A stretch of DNA of 64,000 bases from Heloderma charlesbogerti (Eukaryota; Chordata; Lepidosauria; Squamata; Helodermatidae), in contig JANEZZ010002204.1 in NCBI GenBank assembly GCA_026122225.1, positions 434,001 to 498,000 of the forward strand, read 5' to 3'. Below are positions 56,481 through 64,000 of this stretch, one piece after another (the stretch's first letter is position 1; each line of letters opens with the position of its first letter). Below the pieces are notes generated by a model, which had not been told where the DNA came from, ran no database searches, and was given only the letters and a program-made list of their open reading frames with translations. The position numbers and the translations under genes are program-made.

Positions 56481-59400
56481 TGGTGAAGAGCGCTTTCTGT
56501 CAAAGGGTCATTCAGGCCTTTGCTGCCTCATCTGTTACCATGGTAAGTCATTCCACCCACCCCAGTATTACAATCACAATTCACAGTCCAACAAATAGAC
56601 ATGCTGGCTGAAGGATCGTTGGAATCTGTAGGTTTGTAAGCATGTACTATTACAGCGTGGCCATCTTCAAGCTGTTCCTGATTGTACTTCAGATGGCTTT
56701 GAAGAGAGAGTGTTATGCTTCCAGAACTGCTCTAAAGCGATAGAATTTTGTGTAAACTATTCAGAGTTTGGGAGGTATGTTCTTTTTCCCTTTTCAAAAA
56801 TTGCTTTGTGCGGACATGATCTATTTTCCTTACTTAAAATGCTTAAAATCTGAAATGTTGACTTGTTCAAGGGTGGCCAAGCTATGGTATGGAAAAACTA
56901 CACATGGCATAGACAGTGAGAGTTTGTGGCACACTTGGGAAGGAATTTGGGGGCCTGGCTATCATGCAGTCAGTCCTACACTCCTGACCACTGCTTTCAT
57001 GCTGTACTAATGTTGTAACACAGTACAGGCAAAACCATTCTAAGGCATGTAAACTGCATACATATTGTTGAATGCCAGAGTAGCGCTGGCTCACACATTG
57101 GATTTGACTTATGGCACACTTGCCTAAAAAGCTTACCAACGCTTGGTTAGTACACAGAAAGAGGCATCCAGTAACTGGTTTATTAAAATAATGAAGCTGC
57201 TTCATGCAAAGGATATTGTCTTTGTGTGTGCACATGCTTCTTTTTTTAAAAGAAGAAACACCTTAAGACAGTGATCAGAGCATATACAGTGGATGAGAGC
57301 TTATTTTTCTTGATAAGCACCTTTTAGATTTGTGGTGGCTTTAATCCAATTTCTGTGTTAATCTTATCCTTCTCATAGTGATAAGTTCTCTACCCCCCAG
57401 ATGGCTTGATTAATTTAGCTTAGATGAATAGGATTTGTTTATCCATGTATTCTGTTAAGACTAGAGATACTGCTGAATTTCATAATTAACAGGGTCATTG
57501 GTCAAAACTCGCCGTTCATAATGCTCACCTTTGTAGTGAGCCTGGATTGATATATTACAAATTTGCTATTAAGTTTGGAATTGATTGTGAGGTTTGGAGC
57601 ATGCACAGTAAAGTACTATACAGATTCCCAACTAAATTTTTAGTAGTCCTACCAGCTAGACCCCCCCCCGCAACTTACTTGAAGTAGTCCCCTTAGCTGC
57701 TTCTTGTGCTGCTGCCGCCACCGCTCTGATTCCAAGAGGAAGAGGAGGACTCTATGGGGTCCATCTTCATACTGGCAATTGGTGATGGCAAGTAAACATT
57801 ACATGACATCACTCAGGCAGGCCACATAAAAACAATCAATCAGAAAGTTCCCAAGGTGAACCTTGATATCGTGCATACCCTCACAAAAACTCTTCAAGGA
57901 GAACTCTTCCCTGAGTTCACATGGACAAATATGTCACTTTCACCTCTCACTAGTTGAGACACAAGTTGACCCTCTTGAGCGCATATTAGATGTGAGAAAT
58001 AGTAAGACCAATGCAGTACACCCATCTTACTTTATGAAATCTTGAAACATGGCAGCAAAATCCTTGTCCATTTCCACAACATTCTATTCTGCTTTTAAAA
58101 ATTAAAACAACATTATTTTGGATGAAGCTCATGCCACTTTTGCCAAGACAACTATTAACAGAATTGGGCTTTGATTGGGATGTGATTTCTTCCCTTGTGT
58201 AACTACCACAGTGAACCCTGTGTTTTTGGTGATTTGATAGAAAGGCTATTTGTGGGGAGGGACAGGGAACTGCAGCATAGAAGGAGAGAGCCAATAGCAA
58301 CAGGCACCTTTTCAGGCAGGATTCAGGTCATGAAAGATGATACAGGTTTGTCGCAGGTACAGATTACAATAACGAAAGTAAGCAAGGCAATATTTTCTTA
58401 TGTGGTGGCACACTCTCGAGTAAAGGGATTGAAGGCTCCATTCTAGCTGCTGCTTTCCAAGGCATTTATGTTTACATCACACTGGATTAGTCTTTTATCA
58501 GTGACTGCCTGGGAGACATGGGCAATTCTGGCACTACCTGAGCCACTGCAGGGACCGCAAACCAAGATCCCAGAAATGGTATTCAGAAAAGAGATGCTAA
58601 CTCAAGATTTGGGGATCAGTTTTTAATTAATGCCTTCAAAAGTTGCAAATGACTACTTTTTGTCAATCTCCAAAAATTATAATGAATAATCAAACAGGGC
58701 TAGTAGCATGTGGTACATCAGTTGCAGCACTGATTTGGATTTGGGCCTTTAATTCTATTGGGCTTTCCAATGTTCTATTTTATTTCCCACAATCTTCTTG
58801 TGTCCTTCTCTCCCCATAACTTTAAAATGTATCTGCCTAATATGTAATGTCTTTCACATACCTGTCATAATGTGTCTTTGTCACTTTTAAAAAATCATAA
58901 TGTATACTCAGTTTCCCCACTGTACACGTTTTTTTCTTCTAAAACTTTCCTTAAATATTGTTTTAATTGCATTGAAGTAAATCAGAACAATCTTGCAAAA
59001 TCCTTGAGGTATAGTGGACAATGTAAGTCTAGTAGTTATTAAAGTGTCAAGTAGTTATCTCTAGAGGGCGTGGATCGCTACCAGGGCAAGCACTTCCCTT
59101 CTAGAATAGGAATCCTTTCCTGAATACTTTGATGCCTAATTCCATTCTTACACATACGTAGTTCCCTACTAATTCTTACACTTTTTAGTTTCTTTTTTAA
59201 TCAAAACATCAATAAGAGTGCATAATTGAAGTGTTGAATGTACATTATAAGAAATACTTAAATATTTTAAAACTTTATAGATCTCATCTTCAACACAAAA
59301 ACCAGGTATTTGATACAACAAAACAGTATAGTACATAAATAAAAATACAATACATAATAAATAGAATAAATAAACTATTTGCAACCAGAGGAAAAATAAA

Positions 59401-59775
59401 TTCATATTGCCTAGGCCAATAAAAAGGCTTTAACCTGGTGCTGTAAAGAGTACAATGTTGATACCAGGCATCGACATCCACATTATTAAGAGAGTAATGC
59501 TATGGCCCCAACACAGCGGATCTCTTTCTCTGCGGCTGGAAACAGAGCTCTGACCTCGGAGGAAGTGATATCTAGATTTCTGCTCCCACTCCAAGCCCCT
59601 GGAAAGCTCTGTTTTGGCTCCCTTCCCCAAGATTAGGACACCAACCTTGGGAAGGAGGAAATGGGTATTTTGGAGGTGAGCCAGTGGGCGGGGAGGGAAT
59701 GGGCCATGGATCCATAGGCCTCTCAGCTCCTGTCCCCATCCCAGCAGGGAGGGAGGGTTAGACAGGCTCACTGGG

Positions 59776-59984
59776 CTATATTTGTTGTTCAGTCGTTCCG
59801 TCGTGTCCGACTCTTCGTGACCCCATGGACCATAGCACGCCAGGCCTTCCTGTCCTCCGCTCTCTCTCTCTTGGAGTGTGCTCAAGTTCATGTTCATTGC
59901 ATCGGTGATGCTATCTAGCCATCTCATCCTCTGCCGTCCCCTTCTCCTTTTGCCTTCAATCTTTCCCAGCATCAGGGTCTAGCA
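59776..59984 (-). mobile_element. BovB/RTE LINE 3' end, third copy
   Basis: Reading the minus strand gives MLGKIEGKRRRGRQRMRW, LDSITDAMNMNLSTL and then a frameshifted AWxxMGPWGHEESDTTE-like end, the BovB RT tail. The 3' end is at 59776 (GACTGAACAACAAATA on the minus strand). It is the shortest of the three copies. Confidence 0.9.
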
Positions 59985-60039
59985 TAACTCCCCCCCTCTA
60001 TTCTTTGGGTCTCTCTTAATTATATCAATATTTACAAAT

Positions 60040-60760
60040 TCAATAAATAATAATTATTTATATAGCGCTTTGTCACAAAGAGCTGTACATAAAAGAAATA
60101 GGAATTTAAAATAACTGCAATAATTCTAATAAAACTTAACTCAAAATCACAATTTTATAACAACAGTCTTCATAACCCAGATAAACATAAAATCAGTATA
60201 CTTTACCTCAAAAACAACCAACCACTCTCCCTCCTACTCAAAAAGATAAGTTTTTAAACCTTTCTTAAACACCTCCAAATTCTCAGCCATATTGGTAAGG
60301 GGAGGGAGTTCCACAGCTCCCAGGGCAAGGTCCTGGAATGCACAATAATGAGACATTGTAATCCGTGAAATAGAGCGGATCAGAAGAGCTTGGCCCATGG
60401 ATCTAGTGGCCCAACTTGGGACATACCAGGACAAAAGAGCGGATAGTTAGGCTGGGTAATGCAACCTTAGGGCCTTAAAGGCCAGGACCAAAATCTTGTA
60501 AAGTGCCCTGGCCTTCAATGGAAGCCAGTGCAAGGCCTTATGATAACAGGCGATATGAACAAAATGGGGAAGGTCCAGAGCAATTCTAACAGCATTGTTC
60601 TGAACCAGAATTAAGGGAAAGAGGGATGCCTGCTGGAAGACTATTGCAGTAGTCTAGACGTGGAACAACTAAGGCCGGAACCAAAATGTCCACAGTCTCC
60701 TGAGACAGGAAATATGCAAATAACGGTCAGTAGATACATAATAAAATCCTGTCCTCTATA
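60040..60760 (-). mobile_element. L2/CR1-type LINE 3' part
   Basis: The text TTTATATAGCGCTTTGTCAC, AGGGAGTTCCACAGCTCCCA, GCCTTAAAGGCCAGGACCAA, TGGAAGCCAGTGCAAGGCC and GCAGTAGTCTAGACG follows the minus-strand order seen at 850-1520 (GTAACCAGTGCAGC, TTACAGTAGTCCAACC). The RT region is not included. Confidence 0.7.
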
Positions 60761-61034
60761 AATTTAATGTTAAGTGTTTCAGATAATTTTAAACATTACT
60801 TAATCAATTTATATACCACTTACCATATCTAAAGATGTCTCTAAGTGGTTTACTAATTTTACATTCATTGCTAAATATACTAAAAATCATAATTCTTCAT
60901 TTTCATTACAATCCATTTCCCCAGCCACTTTATTTTCACAATAGCATATACTTCATTTCTACTTCTTAAACTCTTAATTTTAATTCATTATACTACATTG
61001 CCATATCCCAATTTTTGAAAAGGTTATTGTAATT

Positions 61035-61500
61035 CTTAGTGTAATCCTGTACAAGTTTATTCAGAATTTCATCCCATTGTGTTCAGTGGGGCATACTCAC
61101 AAGTAAATGGGAATACAATTGCAGCCTTAGAGCAGTATCCAATACTGCTTCTGCACTCCTGCCGTTTCTGTTGCGCTTGAGGGACTCAGCACTTGTGCAA
61201 CAGGAAGTAGTGCTTTCAACAGTAATCTTGAAGAAGAGTGGAAATGCAAGTTTTCGGAATGGGACGGGTCTCTGGAGCTCCCTTCTGCAAGCTCTGCTGA
61301 TGTGCCCCGTTACGGAAATGAGTGTTTTCCTAGTTTCCAATTGAGGCAGGATCTACTAGCTTCCCATTGAGCTAGCGGTGGGTAGCACTAGCACATGGAT
61401 CGCATTGGATACTGCCCTTTGGGTAGGATCCCATGTTAGTCTAAGTCCCATTCAGTTAATGGGTCTACTCTAAGTCGGACTAACATGATACAGCCCTTAG
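61035..61500. repeat. Two MITE pieces of the CAGTGGGGCTTACTC family
   Basis: At about 61035-61130 the text AGTGTAATCCTGTACAAGTT ... GTTCAGTGGGGCATACTCAC AAGTAAATGGG, and at about 61425-61500 the text AGGATCCCATGTTAGTCTAA ... TCCCATTCAGTTAATGGGTC TACTCTAAGTCGGACTAACA, look like diverged, partly palindromic copies of one short DNA transposon family that also appears at about 3880 and 12230. In the second, GTTAGTCTAAGTCCCATT and AATGGGTCTACTCTAAGT-type arms are inverted. Confidence 0.5.
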
Positions 61501-61559
61501 AATCGTTTAAAAGCTGACAGTTTGGTTATTTCTACCTGTTCCCAACATTTTCATAGTAA

Positions 61560-62075
61560 CTCAGCTCTACTAAGACTTTGATTACTTTTCCAAGTTCTCA
61601 TGCAGGCTATTCTAGCTATTGTGAGAATATACATAAGAGTGGGATTCGTTTCTCAAGCATAACACAATTTTTTACCAAAGCTTTATAGATGCATCAAGAG
61701 ATCTTTCTAATTTAATATAATCTTTCATTAATCACACCCAACATCATTTGCCAATATCTAACCATCTTTCCACACTTCCACCACATATGGTAGAAGTCTC
61801 TTTTTGCATTTTGATGCATATAATATGTTCCATCTCATTTCTTATAGATTTTCCAGGAGATTGTGCAATTGTGTGCACACCTTAAGACAACTTTTCCTAT
61901 ACTGAACGGTCATGGAAAAAACCTGTCATCTCTGGTATATATATTTTTTTAAAAAACCCACCTCCACATCTCATCTGCTCTGCTTTGTAGGACTTTATTC
62001 CACTTCTTAATAAAACCCTTTTCATCGACCTTCTGGCTGTTCAAAAATATCTCATATGTCTTTGGGCTTGGTCCA
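61560..62075 (-). mobile_element. L1 LINE ORF2 fragment (C-terminal region)
   Basis: Reading the minus strand, TTCTACCATATGTGGTGGAA GTGTGG encodes TFYHMWWKCGKM, followed by VRYWQMMLGVINE. This is the L1 ORF2 C-terminal motif (F.H.WW.C..V..FW). Farther upstream, KGFIKKWNKVLQ fits the same protein. Stops and frameshifts are present. Confidence 0.65.
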
Positions 62076-62077
62076 GA

Positions 62078-62524
62078 AGCTGCAGCTGGTATAGAATTCA
62101 GCCGCGAAGCTGCCTCCTCTACAGCACATTATACCTTTCCTAAAAGAACTGCACTAGGTGCCAGTAAGCCACTGGACAAATTAGAAGGTTTTGTTGTTAA
62201 CATATAAAACCTTAAACAACTTTGGACCAGGTTAACTTAGAGATTGCCTTATCCTTTATGTCCCTGCCTGATCTTTGTGATTCTCAGAAGGAACACTTTT
62301 GATGGTGTCACATGGTCCTGAGGCTTTCCCTGAAGAGCACTAGTAATAGAGCTTTTAGTGCTGCAGCATCCGCCCTCTGGAACACACTTCTCATTGACAT
62401 CAGGGATCAGGCAGGCATCTGCAGTTTGACCTTTCAGAGGTCTCCTCAAGGCCCATCTCTTTAAGCAGGCTTTCACTGAGGTGTGACCCAGCCAGTTACA
62501 GTTATAATTTTATAGCTGATCAGT
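62078..62524 (+). mobile_element. L2/CR1-type LINE, left part (interrupted)
   Basis: CAGCTGGTATAGAATTCAGC, ACTGCACTAGGTGCCAGTAA, AACATATAAAACCTTAAACA and ACTTTGGACCAGGTTAACTT parallel the LINE end at 24950-25050 (CACTGGCTGCCAGT, TTCAAAGCCCTAAACAACTT, GGCCAGGTTACCTGA). It is split by the foldback element at 62525-63408 and resumes at 63417. Confidence 0.75.
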
Positions 62525-63408
62525 AGGGATGTCAGAGAATTTCGCCACGAATCTCGGGGAGGCTGAATGCCAGCGCATTCAGCCCCCTGAAATCGGTGGT
62601 GACATGGTCTGCCGCCCCCCCCCCGGGGCGGGACTTACCTTGGGCGATTCTCCCTGGCGGCGGCGGCTCCGGTGGTGGTTTGGTGGCGGCGGTGGCTGCA
62701 GCGGCCGGTCTTCTGACCGGCCGCCACCGCCATGTTCAAGTTTAAAAAACAAAACAAAACGTGATAGGCTACGTAAAGATTTACGTACCCTATAACGGCT
62801 AGATTTTTTAAAAATACCGTGATAGGCTACATAAATGTTTACGTAGCCTATCAAGGCTGAGTTAAAAAAAACAAAACAAACCGCGTGTACGCAAATGGCG
62901 GCGTCCATGGGTGCTGCCATTTGCGTTCGTTATTTTGGCACGTCTAGTCTACGTAAACATTTACGTAGACTACGGCGAAAATAAGGGGAACGCAAATAGC
63001 GTAGACGCTACGCTATTTGCGTTCCCCTTATTTTCGCCGTAGTCTATGTAAACGTTTACGTAGACTAGAAGTGCCAAAATAAGGAACGCAAATGACGGCG
63101 CCCATGGGCGCCGCCATTTGTGTACGCGCTGTTTTTTAACTCAGCTGTGATAGGCTACATAAACATTTACGTAGCCTATCACGGCTGACTGCAGGGACGC
63201 AAACGATGGCGGCTATGGCCACCGCCATTTGCAGACCCGTCCGGCCAGGATTCGTGGCAGGAGGGATGGGGCGCCTCCCCCCCGCCAGAATTTCAGGGGG
63301 GAGGGATGGGATGCCCCCCCAGCCAGAATTTCGGGGGGAGGGACGGAGTGCCTCCCCCCCACCGCGAATCAAATTTCGTAAAAAGTAAGTGACTTTCGTA
63401 CATCCCTA
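62525..63408. mobile_element. hAT-like foldback element, 884 bp, with perfect 8-bp TSD
   Basis: The ends are AGGGATGT (62525) and ACATCCCTA (63408). The flanks are TGATCAGT at 62517-62524 and TGATCAGT at 63409-63416. Almost the whole element is an inverted repeat. The centre at 63003-63009 has GAACGCAAATAGCGTA, a 5-nt GACGC loop and TACGCTATTTGCGTTC. Farther out, GTCTACGTAAACATTTACG, CTACGTAAACGTTTACGTAG-type modules and GATAGGCTACATAAATG / CATAAACATTTACGTAGCC pairs recur on both arms. The outer thirds are GC-rich (GGCGGCGGC, C runs). No transposase is encoded. Confidence 0.8.
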
Positions 63409-63416
63409 TGATCAGT

Positions 63417-63515
63417 GATTATTTTATTGTTGAATTTTATTGGTTATATTTTAGCATTGATACTGTAGTTATGTTTACCACTTTGCAAAAATACTGTTGG
63501 GAAGATGTATGTAAA
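63417..63515 (+). mobile_element. L2/CR1-type LINE, right part (3' UTR)
   Basis: AT-rich text ending in CACTTTGCAAAAATACTGTT GGGAAGATGTATGTAAATAG continues the 3' UTR of the LINE interrupted at 62524. Joining across the foldback element restores the normal order of the LINE end. Confidence 0.6.
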
Positions 63516-64000
63516 TAGATAATTTAGCGAACAACTTTTTTCCACCTGTTACAACGAATTTATCAAATTCTGTTTTCTCCTTACTAAATTCATTTGATAC
63601 AACCTCCTTCAGTCTCAAGCCCTCTCACTTATTTTTAACAACATCTGTTTCTAAATATATGTAATTATGATAGCAAATTCTCACTTTTTTAACCTTGTTA
63701 AGGATTTCTGGTGTAAATAAAAAAGGATTTTGTCTTGTTCAGATATGAGTAAAAGTATAATTCCTTTCTAGTGGTTGCATCCTTCTCCAAGCATCTTTTA
63801 ATGATGAATTCTTAATCAGATTATGTGCTGTTTGTTGTACTAATTGTTACATTTGAGTATTTTTTGTATGAACGTTGAATGTTTGGAGTGAGTCAATCTG
63901 AGTCAGCCTATGTGTCCTCAGCAGGATCAACGAGGAAACAATTTTTACCTCAGGTTTTGCCTCTAGGTCTTTAGAGTGTAATACAAGACTATGTAATCCT
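63516..64000 (-). mobile_element. L1 LINE ORF2 fragment (endonuclease region)
   Basis: Reading the minus strand, the DNA at about 63745-63815 encodes SSLKDAWRRMQPLERNYTFT, the L1 apurinic endonuclease C-terminal motif (L.D.WR...P....YTF.S). Flanking frames are broken. With the C-terminal fragment at 61560-62075 it brackets the L2 LINE, suggesting a minus-strand L1 into which the L2 inserted, with the middle of ORF2 missing. Confidence 0.6.

Larger units (their letters stand above)
38494..64000 (+). other. SLIT2: SLIT2 intron 4 (5' 25.5 kb; continues past the window)
   Basis: The donor GTAAGT at 38494 opens an intron for which I find no matching next exon (expected to start with an LSENQIQ-type LRR) before 64000. 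Named repeats are listed separately. Stretches with no recognised content are about 39400-42350, 42480-43040, 43110-43490, 43610-43980, 50110-50640, 53560-55610 and 57200-59770. Confidence 0.8.

Noticed and set aside
38494..64000. Further SLIT2 exons and the intronic microRNA known from SLIT2
   Set aside because: No LRR exon continuing from exon 4 was found. The mir-218 hairpin lies in a much later intron in other vertebrates and no such sequence is seen here.
1..64000. CRISPR arrays, operons or other prokaryotic systems
   Set aside because: The sequence is vertebrate intronic and intergenic DNA. The tandem or palindromic repeats found are microsatellites, minisatellites and transposon ends.

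Overview
The window is vertebrate nuclear DNA, most likely from a squamate reptile (lizard or snake). The evidence is the mix of repeats: three BovB/RTE LINE fragments with (AAC)n-like tails, CR1/L2-superfamily LINEs, L1 remnants, tRNA-derived SINEs, many short palindromic DNA transposons and a Ngaro-type tyrosine-recombinase retrotransposon. The species cannot be fixed from this sequence. There are no prokaryotic features, and most open reading frames in the window are chance frames or decayed transposon genes.

The only host gene I can support is the 5' part of SLIT2, on the + strand. SLIT2 is a secreted leucine-rich-repeat axon-guidance ligand for ROBO receptors. A GC/CpG-rich promoter and 5' UTR lie at about 13.75-15.85 kb. 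The first coding exon (15851-16032) holds the signal peptide and LRR N-cap. Three consecutive 72-nt exons each encode one 24-residue LRR: 18881-18952, 20110-20181 and 38422-38493. All four introns are in the same phase. Intron 3 is about 18 kb. Intron 4 runs off the right edge, since no fifth exon was recognised up to 64000.

Layout. 1-13.7 kb is upstream intergenic DNA with BovB, L2/CR1 and CR1 LINE ends, one SINE and several MITEs. 13.75-16.03 kb is the SLIT2 promoter, CpG island and exon 1. 16.03-38.4 kb holds introns 1-3, where the repeats are a tRNA-Ala-derived SINE, an L2 3' end, palindromic MITEs and an 8-bp-TSD hAT element with a nested insertion. 38.5-64 kb is intron 4. It carries a roughly 6-kb decayed Ngaro retrotransposon (about 44.0-50.0 kb, minus strand: gag, RT/RNase H, tyrosine recombinase, SGNH hydrolase), more hAT elements, L1 pieces, a BovB end, and near the right edge an 884-bp hAT-like foldback element inserted into an L2 LINE.

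The most interesting items are: the Ngaro copy, whose breaks can be read one by one, including an RT deletion flanked by a 10-bp direct repeat and a Gly in the expected catalytic-Ser position of its hydrolase; the foldback element with a perfect 8-bp TSD; two copies of one hAT family that define each other's ends; a TAA-flanked palindromic MITE whose arms resemble a ZNF143 site; an RFX X-box in a locally CpG-rich patch of intron 4; and a possible 5' UTR intron and (GGC)10 tract upstream of the SLIT2 start codon. Family names for repeats rest on pattern recognition and were not checked against a database.
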